A stretch of 64,000 nucleotides of DNA from Teredinibacter haidensis (GCF_014211975.1 NZ_CP060084.1:1798001-1862000); one strand, 5' to 3'; shown: positions 1-10,088, numbered from the stretch's first letter. Made by a program: numbers and translations. Notes: generated by a model from the sequence alone, not told the origin.

Positions 1-1
1 C

Positions 2-610
2 TTTTCACCAAACTCTTCACAGGAACATTCTTACCGACATAACGAATCACTGCTACTTTTTGTACAAGACAGTATTGAAGCGAATACAGTAGAAGATATA
101 TCGCTCGTTATTTACCAGTTTTTACTCGATCTGGCCATACAGCCCTCGATCTTGATTTTTGGTAACTCAAGGGTCGTCGAACTTGACAACAGTGGCAAAG
201 TTCCAAAAAACAAAAAAGTTATTATCGATTCCATGCATGACAATGAAATCAATTCAACTCCCAGTAAAATAACCTTCAAAATTCGTCATATCGCCGGAAT
301 ATTGTCTGGCCTAGTCAGTGCAGACGATACCCCAGACTTTAGAGAAACAGCAATAGCGGCGATCAAGTTCGCCGACAGCATCTTGGCAAAGATAAAATTT
401 TCAGAGAAAGGCCAACGGCAACATATGCAAATAACCCACTTATCTGACGACATGAAAAAGCTTATGCACGATACGGAGTTTTTGTTTAAAGAATTTTCTC
501 AATCAGCGAACGAGAAAGATCCAGTTAAAATATACATTGGACACTGTCAAGTCACCCTTAAAAGAAAGATGTTGGAAATCCTCAAAAAAATCGAAGATAT
601 TACTCACTAG
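2..610 (+). CDS. C-terminal part of an unrecognised protein, truncated by the window edge
   Basis: The frame is open from base 2 to the TAG at 608-610, so this is the last ~202 residues of a longer protein; the TTG at 152 is probably not the start. The sequence is soluble, mixed alpha/beta, with no membrane segment or signal peptide. A stretch around bases 60-300 loosely resembles the C-terminal module found behind receiver domains in some gammaproteobacterial response regulators, but this is an impression from memory and not a motif match. The last ~60 residues are strongly helical and lysine-rich. No gene follows closely on the same strand. Function not assigned. Confidence 0.6.
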   Translation, partial: FSPNSSQEHSYRHNESLLLFVQDSIEANTVEDISLVIYQFLLDLAIQPSILIFGNSRVVELDNSGKVPKNKKVIIDSMHDNEINSTPSKITFKIRHIAGILSGLVSADDTPDFRETAIAAIKFADSILAKIKFSEKGQRQHMQITHLSDDMKKLMHDTEFLFKEFSQSANEKDPVKIYIGHCQVTLKRKMLEILKKIEDITH

Positions 611-1839
611 GCGTCTCGATCCGATACTGGACACGTTAACTGACACCGCCTAGCGCCCCTCATCAACTCAAAACCACCCGCCATTTGTCGTACGAGTTCA
701 ACCGAACAACAACCTTCACAGCCTTCCCCTACATATCCAAGAAGCCATCCTGAATCACTCTAGTACGGGTCGATCAGAAGCCTGCTAATGTAGTGGTCAA
801 CCTCAAGGAAGGCTGGGAAGGTACGTTTTGCTGCCTGATCCATACGAAGAACCGAAGCTCTCTCGATTTTCAGGCCTTGCATCGGGTGAGCGATAAGCAA
901 CGCTATAGGCGGTATTTTCTTACTGTAAGTACATCCACACGTTGTAACAAGCTACGGCACTCAATCTGTCGAAATACTCACATTAGATACCAATCAGCAA
1001 TGTCGCGATACACGACTAAACCCACTCCAATGTGTACAGTCGGGTTATCTACGCTTATTGCCGATAGAATACTCATTAACTCATTTTGCGTAGAAGTTGC
1101 GACAACAATAGACCCTCACGACGTCGATCAAAATTTATACGCTTCAATACTAGACCGTTTGCGAATGACAGATAAAAAATTCTCTCCGGCCGCTACTAAA
1201 CGTGGAAAGAAACAACATGACACTCTCCAGTTACAACCAGAAACAGATCAAAACGTAGCGCGAATACTGAGGTATAAAATATTGCCGTTCTTTTTATCTG
1301 AGTATATTTTTCGAAGGAAAAACAATATCCGTTTTAAAAATGGTAAAACTCGAATGGCGATTATAAACGTCGCGTACAGTTTATATGACGACACCCAAAC
1401 GTTACGGACCCCCTCGCAAAAACAGTGCTCATTAAATTTTATAGACGCTTGTCGATATGCTTAACATTAATTGGTTTTATCTTCCAAATAATCCATAAAA
1501 TATTTGGGAGAGCACGCCAGATGACATAACTATCATCTTTCTTTGTCGCAATAAACAACAGTATGTTCAAACGGCGTAAGTGGCTGATTATTGAGCTGCA
1601 AATACCCCACCATTAGACGGGTTTTTATACAGTTAAATTATTATCTTCGAAAAAAATAGTCGCATTTAAGCTAAGCTGATGATTTACCTAAAGAAATATT
1701 CGCAGGCTCATTTTTTGCCTGCGTGTTTAGTTGCCAAATATATTATTTACCCATAAAGAATTTTTTTGGCGTCAAATACAGATTGCTTTTACACATAATT
1801 TTCGCGAAAAACATTTCATATTTTTTGAAGGAGTAAAAA
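611..1839. other. 1.2-kb region with no supported gene
   Basis: No convincing coding region was found on either strand. The longest open frame (GTG at 793 to 1464, + strand, 223 codons) lacks a ribosome binding site, has an atypical composition rich in Arg, Thr and Cys, and shows no recognisable motif; it is more likely chance or a decayed gene. A 7-bp hairpin (CGCAGGC/GCCTGCG) lies at 1701-1723 but no T-run follows it. The last part must carry the promoter of the gene at 1840. Confidence 0.5.
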
Positions 1840-2874
1840 ATGAGAATCTTAAAAACCGGAATCATCGGATTACTATTATTAGTGTCCGGTCTTTTTTCAG
1901 CAACGAGCTTTGCCGACACGTCCGTCGAATGGCAAAGCCCGGCAGACGGTAGTACCTACGATACTGGCACGGTAGTTAACATTCAGGGGCAAGCCGGTGC
2001 CAGCGGTTTGGTTGGTACAGGTTTAGATCTAGTATTGGTTCTGGATTCTTCCGGGAGTATGGCTAGCTACGTGAATGACACAGGTTCCTACTCTTGCTCT
2101 CCATCCGTAGACCCTACATGCCAAACACTTCAACAGTGGCAGCGAGACGCTGCAACCGCATTGGTAAATAGCTTGCCATCCGACATTACATCGGTAGGAA
2201 TTGTGGAATTCGATTATGTCTCCAGCACGGTGACAGTCCTAACCACGCTGACTTCTGATCGCTCCGCTATGATAGCGGCGATTAATTCTGTAGACGCCTC
2301 GGGTTCCACGAATATTCCCACAGGTATTACGGAAGCGACAGCTGAACTCACCGGCGTAAGACACACCGCCGGTCGTGCGCAGCATATGGTCGTGTTTTCC
2401 GATGGTTACACCTACGGAGCTCCTGGCGATGACGCTGCTGATGCCGTGGCAGCTGGCGTTGATGCCGTTCATTCCGTTGCTCTCCCGGGAGCAGATATCG
2501 TTACAATGGAAGCGATTGCAACCAACGGCGCGGGCACCTTTATCGATGCCACCACAAACTTATCCGGTTTGGTTGGTATCTTTAGCGGAACAGCCGGGTC
2601 ACTCGTCAGCCTAGACTATGTCGATGTCACCCTGGCAGACGGTACAGTGCTTACAGATGTTGCAACAGACGCCTTTGGTAATTTTGATCTCGACGTAACT
2701 CTCGAAGATGGTGTCAATACATTTATTGCAAACGCCTATGGCACTGATGGTACTGAAGCGACTGATACTCTGACACTGAATGGTCAAAGCTCAAACGTAG
2801 CCGAACCTACTACGCTGTCATTACTTGGCCTGGGCCTGCTCGGGCTAGGATTACACCGTCGCCGCAAAGCCTAA
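1840..2874 (+). CDS. Secreted von Willebrand factor A protein with PEP-CTERM sorting tail
   Basis: A 344-aa protein with a signal peptide (residues 1-25, cleavage after SFA), a short Ig-like segment, then a vWA domain whose MIDAS metal site is visible as DSSGS at about residue 69. The C-terminus is a PEP-CTERM signal: AEPTTLSLL, a short Leu/Gly transmembrane stretch and a HRRRK basic tail. Such tails are recognised by an exosortase, which cleaves and retains the protein at the surface or links it to exopolysaccharide. The motif reads AEP instead of the usual PEP. The start is supported by GAAGGAG at 1827-1833. A strong terminator follows, so it is probably a single-gene unit. The role (surface adhesion or matrix protein) is inferred from the vWA fold and anchoring signal. 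Confidence 0.9.
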   Translation: MRILKTGIIGLLLLVSGLFSATSFADTSVEWQSPADGSTYDTGTVVNIQGQAGASGLVGTGLDLVLVLDSSGSMASYVNDTGSYSCSPSVDPTCQTLQQWQRDAATALVNSLPSDITSVGIVEFDYVSSTVTVLTTLTSDRSAMIAAINSVDASGSTNIPTGITEATAELTGVRHTAGRAQHMVVFSDGYTYGAPGDDAADAVAAGVDAVHSVALPGADIVTMEAIATNGAGTFIDATTNLSGLVGIFSGTAGSLVSLDYVDVTLADGTVLTDVATDAFGNFDLDVTLEDGVNTFIANAYGTDGTEATDTLTLNGQSSNVAEPTTLSLLGLGLLGLGLHRRRKA

Positions 2875-2884
2875 CCAGCCCCGC

Positions 2885-2918
2885 AAAAAGAGCACAGTGG
2901 TACTGTGCTCTTTTTTTT
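2885..2918 (+). terminator. Rho-independent terminator of the vWA gene
   Basis: An 11-bp stem AAAGAGCACAG/CTGTGCTCTTT with a 5-base loop is followed by a T-run, 10 bases after the stop codon. The A-run on the other side could let it work in both directions. Confidence 0.9.
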
Positions 2919-2987
2919 AGCGTCATTTTCTTTATACTTTACTACCAATGGAATATCGCCCACCCACTTATTGGATCGAGTTCAGCA

Positions 2988-5081
2988 ATGAAAATAACAA
3001 TAGTCTCGGGGTTTATCTTTTTCGTCCTCAGCTCGTTCTCTACAGCCGCAATTTTAGACGACTTCACCGACGATTTTTTTAAAAGCCCTCCCCGCCCGAA
3101 CCTTAGCTCCGACAACCGGTTTCTCCTGGGTGAAGAACAAGTAAAACCATTGGACTATGCGTCGCTATCAATAAAAGAAAAATATGCCGTTATGCAAACA
3201 TCCATACAGAACGGCTACCTCTATTCGGCACTCGTTATTGCAGAGGAATTACAAAAAACACAAGCGAACGATATTACTATTAAAGCCCTGATTGCCGCTA
3301 AAGCCGTATACAACGGCAAGTATAAAGACGCAGAAGCGCTGCTCAATACCTTAAAGGGCGGCAATAAATACGAATCGGCGACCATAGAGCTGGTTTGGGC
3401 TCTCTATTTTAACGCCACCGCACAAGTGCAAAACGCATTAAAGAGTGTTAACGCCGTTTTATCGCTCCGTCCTAAACACCCATATGCCTTCGCACTCAAA
3501 GGTGTGATTCTGTACTCCGAAAATAAAATCCCCGAAGCCAGAAATTCGTTTTTACAGTCCATTTCACTCTACAACAAGATGGCTATCGCACACGTTAATC
3601 TCGCTTACCTCGAACTGGAGGCCAATAATTTTTCGCTGGCCAGTACACACTTTCAAACAGCCATTGATATTCACCCTAAAAACTGTAATGCACTTTACGG
3701 TCAAGCCATTGCGCTTGCACAACTAAATCAAACATCTGCGGCATGGCAGGCCATCAAACCCTGTACACAGAACAACACTCAGCTGAGCAACCGCAGGTTT
3801 GGCGCTCAACTCCTGCGCGATATGGGAGACAACGCCACTGCCTGGGAGCTAATAACAACAACGAAAGGGTTTTCCGATGATCCGGCAAGCCTGACGCTGG
3901 CCGCAAATATTGCTTTGCGGCAGGGCAATATTGATAAGGCTCTTCAATACAGCAAAGGGAAGTCTCACCAAGCGATCTATCAACAGGGTATCGCGTTGTT
4001 GGCGGCTGAACACTTCACGCAAGCCATCTATATATTTGAACAAATACATAACCCCGAAGAGCCGTATCCGAGCGTAGATCTGGCCAACCAAGTCGCCCAC
4101 TTTCTCGCGCATAAGCCTGGGGCTGCGAAAAGTTTAGACGCCTTAACTCAGCATCCCCAATTGGCGCCTATCGCCCATTTTATTCAGGCACACCTTTGGA
4201 TAAACACCGATAAGGCAGCGGCTGTTCAAGTGCTTAGTAAAGCTAGCGGTATCAGCCAAGGTATTAATTTTTCTGCGCTCAAGCACTCGTCTGCAATTGC
4301 GCAATTGGAAAACGCGACCGCGCCCTATCTAGTAGCGGGCGTTTTTTTCGATTTACTAGGTGCGAGCGCTATCGCGGAAAATAACTTCCGAAAGGCGCTC
4401 AGCAGTAAGGACTTTTTAGCCCACTACTTTCTCGGCCAGATATTATTCAAGCAAGGAAAGGTGGCACAAGCGCAAACGCTGTTTCAACAATCGATAGACA
4501 CAACACCTGAATTTTTTGCCTCGAATCAAGCTCTCGGCGACAGCTATATGAAACTGGGCGACCTTGAAAAAGCTAGCCTCTATTTTGACAAGGCTCTTGC
4601 TGTTGAGGAGGCCCCCGGCGCCTACCTTAAAGCTGGCGCCTTAGCGGAACGGCTGAACCATTTGGAAAAGGCAGAGAGCTACTTCGAGCGTTTGGTCGAA
4701 TTAACGCCGAACAACCCCATTGGCTTCAACCAGTTAGCATGGTTCTACGCCAGCCATGATTTAAAACTGGATACCGGAATTGAATTGGGCGTTCAGGCTG
4801 TTGAATTATCGAAGGGAGATCCCAACACTATGGATACGCTGGGCTGGCTCTATTTTAAAACCAAGAACTACGAGCAAGCACTACACTGGCTGGACAAGGC
4901 AAATAAGGCAAGTACTAACCGAAATCCTTCCGTTCTTTATCACCTGGGAAACACCCAGTATGCACTCGGTGAATCACAGCAGGCGCTAAAAACGCTGGAG
5001 CAGGCACTACTCTCTAAAAACTTTAAATATAAAGAGCAGACAACTCATTTAATTCAGCAGATTAAAATCTCACCGCACTAA
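2988..5081 (+). CDS. Exported TPR-repeat protein
   Basis: A 697-aa protein with an N-terminal signal peptide (about residues 1-20, ending STAA) followed almost entirely by tetratricopeptide repeats. Typical TPR spacing (A...Y.LG/A..A...F..A....P) is clear in residues 160-260 and 480-690. It has no lipobox and no enzymatic domain. TPR proteins of this size act as periplasmic scaffolds, often in exopolysaccharide/PEP-CTERM export (PrsT-like proteins). Its place directly after a PEP-CTERM protein suggests such a link, but a terminator separates them and no exosortase or polysaccharide gene is in the window. The start ATG has only a weak ribosome binding site. Confidence 0.8.
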   Translation: MKITIVSGFIFFVLSSFSTAAILDDFTDDFFKSPPRPNLSSDNRFLLGEEQVKPLDYASLSIKEKYAVMQTSIQNGYLYSALVIAEELQKTQANDITIKALIAAKAVYNGKYKDAEALLNTLKGGNKYESATIELVWALYFNATAQVQNALKSVNAVLSLRPKHPYAFALKGVILYSENKIPEARNSFLQSISLYNKMAIAHVNLAYLELEANNFSLASTHFQTAIDIHPKNCNALYGQAIALAQLNQTSAAWQAIKPCTQNNTQLSNRRFGAQLLRDMGDNATAWELITTTKGFSDDPASLTLAANIALRQGNIDKALQYSKGKSHQAIYQQGIALLAAEHFTQAIYIFEQIHNPEEPYPSVDLANQVAHFLAHKPGAAKSLDALTQHPQLAPIAHFIQAHLWINTDKAAAVQVLSKASGISQGINFSALKHSSAIAQLENATAPYLVAGVFFDLLGASAIAENNFRKALSSKDFLAHYFLGQILFKQGKVAQAQTLFQQSIDTTPEFFASNQALGDSYMKLGDLEKASLYFDKALAVEEAPGAYLKAGALAERLNHLEKAESYFERLVELTPNNPIGFNQLAWFYASHDLKLDTGIELGVQAVELSKGDPNTMDTLGWLYFKTKNYEQALHWLDKANKASTNRNPSVLYHLGNTQYALGESQQALKTLEQALLSKNFKYKEQTTHLIQQIKISPH

Positions 5082-5098
5082 AACCACTGCTCAGGTAA

Positions 5099-5134
5099 TA
5101 AAAAAGCCAGCCCCGAAAAGGGACTGGCTTTTTT
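5099..5134. terminator. Bidirectional terminator between convergent genes
   Basis: A stem AAAAAAGCCAG/CTGGCTTTTTT encloses a partly paired CCCC-GAAA-AGGG loop. The T-run on one side and A-run on the other suit both the TPR gene (+) and the GH43 gene (-), whose stop codons flank it. Confidence 0.9.
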
Positions 5135-5153
5135 GTGCGCAAAGGGGCAAAAC

Positions 5154-6173
5154 TTAACCCCGGTAAGGGTCCAGTGTTTGGATTTTACCGTCTTTATCGT
5201 AAGTGATCTCAGCCATCTTGATAGAGCGCAGATGGGTAACACCTTTGGACAAAGAAGAATCGTGATAAAACAGAAACCAACGACCTTCGTACTCGCAAAT
5301 GGAGTGGTGTGTCGTCCAGCCTACAACCGGGTTCATAATGCGGCCGCCATAAGTGAATGGCCCGTAAGGGTTGTCACCAACAGCATAGCACAGCAGGTGG
5401 GTATCACCGGTTGAGTAAGAGAAGTAATACTTACCCTGATACTTGTGCATCCAGGAAGCTTCGAAGAAGCGACGATCGTGATCACCCGCCAGCAATGGCT
5501 TGCCTTCGTCATCCAGGATCTGGATTTCTTTAGGCTCTTCAGCGAACTCCAACATATCATCGCTCATTTTAGCGACAATCGGGCCTAACGACGGCTCGTC
5601 GTCAGCAGGCTCCTGACCATTGGGGTCGTAATGGTTGTTGCGGTAGTTTTGTAACTGACCACCCCAGATGCCGCCGAAGTACATATAACTTTGGCCGTCT
5701 TCGTCTTCAAAAACAGCGGGATCGATGGTGTAACTGCCTTTGATGGCTTCTGGCCGGGCAACAAATGGACCCGTTGGTGAATCAGAAACGGCAACACCAA
5801 TTTGGAAAATACCGTCGGCCTTTTTCGCTGGGAAATACAAGTAGTATTGACCATCTTTATGAGCCGCATCTGGTGCCCACATCTGGCGCTCGGCCCAAGG
5901 GACATCTTTCACATGCAGGGCAACGCCGTTGTCTACCGCTTCGCTCTCGGGAGAGTCCATGGAGATTACGTGATAATCCTCCATACCGAAATGGTCGCCG
6001 TTGTCGTTGAATGGGATACCCGCATCAAAATCGTGCGAAGGGTAAATATAGATTTTGCCGTTGAACACATGGGCAGACGGGTCTGCGGTATACATATGCT
6101 TAACCAGAGGCTGCGAAATGGCCTTCGCATCGACATCGTCAAAATTCAATTCTGTATATTCTTCATCAGCCAT
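5154..6173 (-). CDS. Cytoplasmic glycoside hydrolase family 43 (beta-xylosidase / arabinofuranosidase)
   Basis: A 339-aa protein counted from the ATG at 6173. The frame is open 15 codons further upstream, but the extension is basic and unlike the family start. The five-bladed propeller family GH43 is recognised by its three acidic catalytic residues: Asp31 in TADPSAHV (base), Asp151 in YTIDPAVF (pKa modulator) and Glu238 in RFFEASWM (acid). No signal peptide is present, so it should act in the cytoplasm on imported oligosaccharides, releasing xylose or arabinose from short xylan fragments. It lies 71 bp behind a GPH-type sugar symporter gene on the same strand, consistent with one transcript for uptake and hydrolysis. 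The exact substrate cannot be read from the sequence. Confidence 0.9.
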   Translation of the reverse strand: MADEEYTELNFDDVDAKAISQPLVKHMYTADPSAHVFNGKIYIYPSHDFDAGIPFNDNGDHFGMEDYHVISMDSPESEAVDNGVALHVKDVPWAERQMWAPDAAHKDGQYYLYFPAKKADGIFQIGVAVSDSPTGPFVARPEAIKGSYTIDPAVFEDEDGQSYMYFGGIWGGQLQNYRNNHYDPNGQEPADDEPSLGPIVAKMSDDMLEFAEEPKEIQILDDEGKPLLAGDHDRRFFEASWMHKYQGKYYFSYSTGDTHLLCYAVGDNPYGPFTYGGRIMNPVVGWTTHHSICEYEGRWFLFYHDSSLSKGVTHLRSIKMAEITYDKDGKIQTLDPYRG

Positions 6174-6244
6174 AAGAGTGAAAAACCTTTTTGCGTTGTA
6201 ATTCAGGCGACGAAACACGCCGCCCAGTCAGTATTCGGTGATTG

Positions 6245-7717
6245 CTAAAGTGTAGCAGTGCGTCTTGCGGCAAGCTCACCTTCGATCTGTGTCTCCATTT
6301 GCTTGTTGATCTTGTAGAAAAACAGAATGACAGCAGCAATAAAGAACGGAATAGCCGCATAGACACTGATAGCGAGTTTAATACCGTTCAAAGTAAATTC
6401 TCCTTGAACGTCCAGGCTGGCGTCGTAGCCATAGCTCGCCAAAATCATAGCCGCAATGGTTGAACCAATTGTCAGGCCACCCTTGAGACCAAGAATCATA
6501 GCGGAGAAAATAATTGCCGTTGCACGACGATTGTTTTTCCACTCGGAGTAATCCGCGACATCGGCAATCATCGCCCACAACAGCGGGATAGTGATGCCAT
6601 AGAAGAAGCCATGCAATATCTGAGAGATAAACATTGCGCCAATCGCATCCTTGGGGATGAATACAAACGCGAGAACAAATAAGGTCGAAACGGCCAAAAA
6701 CAGCGCATAAATATTGCGTTTGCCAAAGCGATCTGCCAAAGGCTTGGAACAGGCAATTCCCACAATCATCAGGATAATGCCACCACCGTTAAACAAACCA
6801 TACCCCGATGCGGTCGCCTCTCGCGGCCACTCAAAGTTAACGCCCATACTCGCAAATAAAGAGGTCAGCCCATCGATAAAGCCGTAAAAACCAATATTAC
6901 CGAGGAAGCTAGCCAGTGCGGCTTCATCAACATAATTGTTGAAGTAATAAATATACATACCACCCTTAAGCGCCAAGGTAGCAAAGACTAGAACTACGAC
7001 CGCCAGCATAATAACCCAGGGAATATTTCGGCTCAGGTCGCGAAGATCATCTTTAACGCTGGATTCACTATCGCGCGCCACAACAACCCGCTCTTTGGTG
7101 GTAAGAAAAGTCACGATAAAACAAACGATGCCTAGCACGGCAAACACGGTCATTATTTTTTCGAAGCCTACGGCCTGATCTCCGTCACCAACCATCAGAA
7201 TGATTGGCAGCATCAGTACCTGAACCATAAACTGGGCCGCCATCACAGCCACAAAACGGTAGGCAGACAGACTGTTTCTCTCTGCCATATTACCGGTCAA
7301 TACACCGCTCAGAGAGGCATAAGGCAGGTTGTTTGCGGTATAGAGAGAGACCAGCAACAAGTAAGTAACAAAAGCATAGATAACCTTGCCACTTTCACCT
7401 AAATCAGGCGTTGAAAATGTCAGAAAAATACAAACGGCGAAGGGAATCGAGGTCCACAGAACCCAGGGACGGTATTTACCCCAACGGGTATTGGTACGGT
7501 CGGCAATCATCCCCATAATGGGTGCGAACATTACCCCGCCAAGAATACCACCCCAAAATATAACGGTTTGCGATGCAGCATTACTCAGTTTGTACACATC
7601 GGTGTAGAAGAAAACAATGTAGGTTACAAGGGTCTGAAACACCAAGTTCGCCGCTAGGTCGCCTAGGCTATAACCTACTTTCTCACGTACGGAAAGTTTT
7701 TCTGTTGCTGTATTCAT
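6245..7717 (-). CDS. GPH-family sugar:cation symporter (MelB/XynC type)
   Basis: A 490-aa integral membrane protein with about 12 hydrophobic helices. The glycoside-pentoside-hexuronide family signature DRTNTRWGKYRPW follows helix 2, where this family has its conserved Asp-Arg-...-Arg loop. These carriers import di- and oligosaccharides with H+ or Na+. Its partner downstream is a cytoplasmic GH43 enzyme, so xylo- or arabino-oligosaccharides are the likely cargo. The 257-bp region upstream, shared with divergent pilU, should hold the promoter; no clear LacI- or XylR-type operator was seen there. Confidence 0.9.
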   Translation of the reverse strand: MNTATEKLSVREKVGYSLGDLAANLVFQTLVTYIVFFYTDVYKLSNAASQTVIFWGGILGGVMFAPIMGMIADRTNTRWGKYRPWVLWTSIPFAVCIFLTFSTPDLGESGKVIYAFVTYLLLVSLYTANNLPYASLSGVLTGNMAERNSLSAYRFVAVMAAQFMVQVLMLPIILMVGDGDQAVGFEKIMTVFAVLGIVCFIVTFLTTKERVVVARDSESSVKDDLRDLSRNIPWVIMLAVVVLVFATLALKGGMYIYYFNNYVDEAALASFLGNIGFYGFIDGLTSLFASMGVNFEWPREATASGYGLFNGGGIILMIVGIACSKPLADRFGKRNIYALFLAVSTLFVLAFVFIPKDAIGAMFISQILHGFFYGITIPLLWAMIADVADYSEWKNNRRATAIIFSAMILGLKGGLTIGSTIAAMILASYGYDASLDVQGEFTLNGIKLAISVYAAIPFFIAAVILFFYKINKQMETQIEGELAARRTATL

Positions 7718-8044
7718 AGGATTAATGTCGTAGTTATTATTTGAAAAACAATCGAGTTCAACACTTACGTATCAAGCTTAACTGTCGGGATTCGATAAAC
7801 TCACTGTCAGTCTTATTCAGCCCTGCCAGCCCCCAGGGTCTCGCGAATCTGGCGGCCTCAAGTCTATAACAAATTCGCTCTGCAAAGTCTGGAATCTGCC
7901 TAACCACATGGCTTGAAGTCATTTTGACTATATTACTTTCCAGCACCGCTAAAAGATAGTGTAGCTACTATTTATTTGATTCATCTCAGGCTGTCTATAC
8001 TCAAGCGAACATGCATTCGCTCTGGCAAGGAGGAAAATTGCATT

Positions 8045-9259
8045 ATGGCCACGCCTATAGACCCCTATCTGAAAATACTCGCACAAAAAGACGGCTCCGA
8101 TCTCTACCTAAGCACAGGCGCCCCGCCCTGTGCCAAATTCCAGGGTACGCTCAAACCTCTTTCGCAAACCCCCTATAAAGCTGGAGAAATAGAGGCCATC
8201 GCCAACCTCATTATGGACGAGGAACAACGAGAAGCCTTTAGCCATGAATTGGAGATGAACCTAGCCATATCTATTGCCGGCGTTGGCCGGTTTCGTATCA
8301 ATATATTCAAGCAGCGCAATGAAGTCTCCATCGTGGCGCGGAATATTAACACTGATATTCCACAATTCGACAAACTGGGGCTACCGGAGGTGCTGAAAGA
8401 CATCGTTATGGCTAAACGCGGACTAGTGCTGTTTGTAGGCGGCACCGGTTCAGGAAAATCGACGTCGCTGGCAGCGCTTATTGACCACCGCAACAGTCAT
8501 TCAGGCGGGCATATTATTACTATCGAAGATCCAGTGGAGTACGTTCACAAACACAAAAAGAGCGTGATTAACCAACGGGAAGTCGGAGTCGATACCCGCA
8601 GCTTCCGCAACGCTCTGAAAAACACCCTGCGCCAAGCGCCAGATGTCATTCTTATCGGCGAAATTCGCGACCGGGAAACCATGGAGCACGCGCTTGAGTT
8701 TGCAGAGACCGGCCATTTAGCCATTTCCACTCTGCACGCTAACAATGCCAACCAGGCACTGGAGCGTATTATTAACCTTTTCCCAGAGGAACGAAGGCCA
8801 CAATTACTTCTTAGCTTGTCGCAAAATATTCGAGGATTCGTCTCCCAGCGCTTAATCCCCACCGTAGAGGGCAAACGTTGCGCAGCAATTGAGGTTTTAT
8901 TGGGCACTAAAACCATCCAGGAACTGATACTTAAAGCGCGCTTGACTGAAATTAAGGAAATCATGGAGAAATCTGAGAACCTTGGCATGCAAACATTCGA
9001 TACTGCCCTGTTCAAGCTCTATAAAGGCGGTAAGATCAGTCTCGACGACGCACTTGCCAATGCGGATTCAGCTAACAACTTGCGGTTGCGCATTAAACTG
9101 GCCGAAGGTAGCGCTGCCCCATCCGCGGAAGACGTCAAAACCGTTGCCGCTAGCAAAGCATCCGACAACAGCTTTGGAAGCCTAGCACTGGAAGAGATCG
9201 AAAAGCCTGAACTTGAACAAGATCAACATAATCCCTTTATGAGCCAAAAAGGCCCCTAA
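8045..9259 (+). CDS. pilU: Type IV pilus retraction ATPase PilU
   Basis: A 404-aa PilT/PilU family hexameric ATPase counted from the ATG at 8045, which has a strong AAGGAGG site 8 bases upstream; an earlier in-frame start at 7976 is unlikely. Walker A GGTGSGKST (132-140), Asp box ITIEDPVEY (158-166), Walker B VILIGEIRD (201-209) and His box TGHLAISTLHAN (222-233) are all present. The N-terminus (KDGSDLYLSTGAPPCAKF) and the C-terminal extension beyond PilT length favour PilU, the accessory retraction motor. It would act at the inner-membrane pilus base in twitching motility. No pilT or other pilus gene is beside it, unlike the common pilT-pilU pair. Confidence 0.92.
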   Translation: MATPIDPYLKILAQKDGSDLYLSTGAPPCAKFQGTLKPLSQTPYKAGEIEAIANLIMDEEQREAFSHELEMNLAISIAGVGRFRINIFKQRNEVSIVARNINTDIPQFDKLGLPEVLKDIVMAKRGLVLFVGGTGSGKSTSLAALIDHRNSHSGGHIITIEDPVEYVHKHKKSVINQREVGVDTRSFRNALKNTLRQAPDVILIGEIRDRETMEHALEFAETGHLAISTLHANNANQALERIINLFPEERRPQLLLSLSQNIRGFVSQRLIPTVEGKRCAAIEVLLGTKTIQELILKARLTEIKEIMEKSENLGMQTFDTALFKLYKGGKISLDDALANADSANNLRLRIKLAEGSAAPSAEDVKTVAASKASDNSFGSLALEEIEKPELEQDQHNPFMSQKGP

Positions 9260-9311
9260 ATCCGAGGTTCCGCTACAAAGGCTCATAGCAAACACATTGT
9301 AGGAGTTATAA

Positions 9312-10049
9312 ATGTTAGAAAACAAAGAAGGCCAAGCAGTCCCCTCCGTCGTTTTTAAAACCAGACAGGGCGATACTTGGGCAGACATCAGCAGCGATGA
9401 TATCTTTAAAGGCAAAACCGTTGTGCTCTTTGCCTTGCCCGGTGCGTTTACCCCTACGTGCTCTTCGACCCACCTGCCACGCTATAACGAGCTGGCACCA
9501 GTATTTACCAAAGAAGGTGTGGATAGTATCGTCTGCCTGTCCGTTAACGATGCCTTTGTAATGAATGCCTGGAGCGCCGATCAGCACGCGGAAAATATTA
9601 CCTTTATTCCCGATGGCAATGGTGACTTCAGCCAAGGCATGGGCATGCTTGTCGACAAGCTCGATCTAGGTTTCGGGAAACGCTCCTGGCGTTACTCCAT
9701 GCTAGTAAAAGATGGCACAATTGAAAAAATGTTTATCGAACCCAACAAGCCCGGCGACCCCTTTGAAGTGAGTGATGCCGACACCATGCTCAACTACATT
9801 AACGCAAGTGCCGAGCTACCCAAACGTGTAACACTTTTTAGTAAACCCGGTTGCCCACACTGCTCCCGTGCAAAAGTTGCGCTTACAGAGAAGCAATATA
9901 AGTACGAAGAAATTACACTCGGTGACAACGGCATAAGCTACAGCTCTCTGACCGCCGTTACTGGCCAAGGAACCACACCTCAGGTCTTTATAGATGGGAA
10001 GCATATCGGTACTGCAGATGATTTGGAGAAGTGGCTAGCCACCAATTAA
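9312..10049 (+). CDS. Hybrid peroxiredoxin-glutaredoxin (Prx5-type)
   Basis: A 245-aa fusion. The N-terminal Prx5/AhpC-TSA domain (1-160) has the peroxidatic cysteine Cys50 in PGAFTPTCS. The C-terminal glutaredoxin domain (172-245) has the redox pair CPHC at 181-184 and a TTPQVFIDG cis-Pro motif. This architecture is known from Haemophilus, Vibrio and other gammaproteobacteria. It reduces peroxides using glutathione, the fused glutaredoxin recycling the peroxiredoxin cysteine, in the cytoplasm. A good ribosome binding site (TAGGAG) precedes the ATG and a terminator follows. No OxyR gene adjoins it. Confidence 0.95.
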   Translation: MLENKEGQAVPSVVFKTRQGDTWADISSDDIFKGKTVVLFALPGAFTPTCSSTHLPRYNELAPVFTKEGVDSIVCLSVNDAFVMNAWSADQHAENITFIPDGNGDFSQGMGMLVDKLDLGFGKRSWRYSMLVKDGTIEKMFIEPNKPGDPFEVSDADTMLNYINASAELPKRVTLFSKPGCPHCSRAKVALTEKQYKYEEITLGDNGISYSSLTAVTGQGTTPQVFIDGKHIGTADDLEKWLATN

Positions 10050-10059
10050 TCCCTCCCTC

Positions 10060-10088
10060 AAAAGCCCGTTTTCAATAACGGGCTTTTT
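10060..10088 (+). terminator. Terminator of the peroxiredoxin-glutaredoxin gene
   Basis: An AAAGCCCGTT stem pairs with AACGGGCTTT, followed by a short T-run, 11 bases after the stop codon. Confidence 0.85.

Noticed and set aside
793..1464. A 223-codon open frame with GTG start
   Set aside because: No ribosome binding site, odd composition and no motif; kept only as a note in the gap entry.
7758..7946. A 62-codon minus-strand frame between pilU and the symporter gene
   Set aside because: No ribosome binding site or motif; the region is better seen as divergent promoters.
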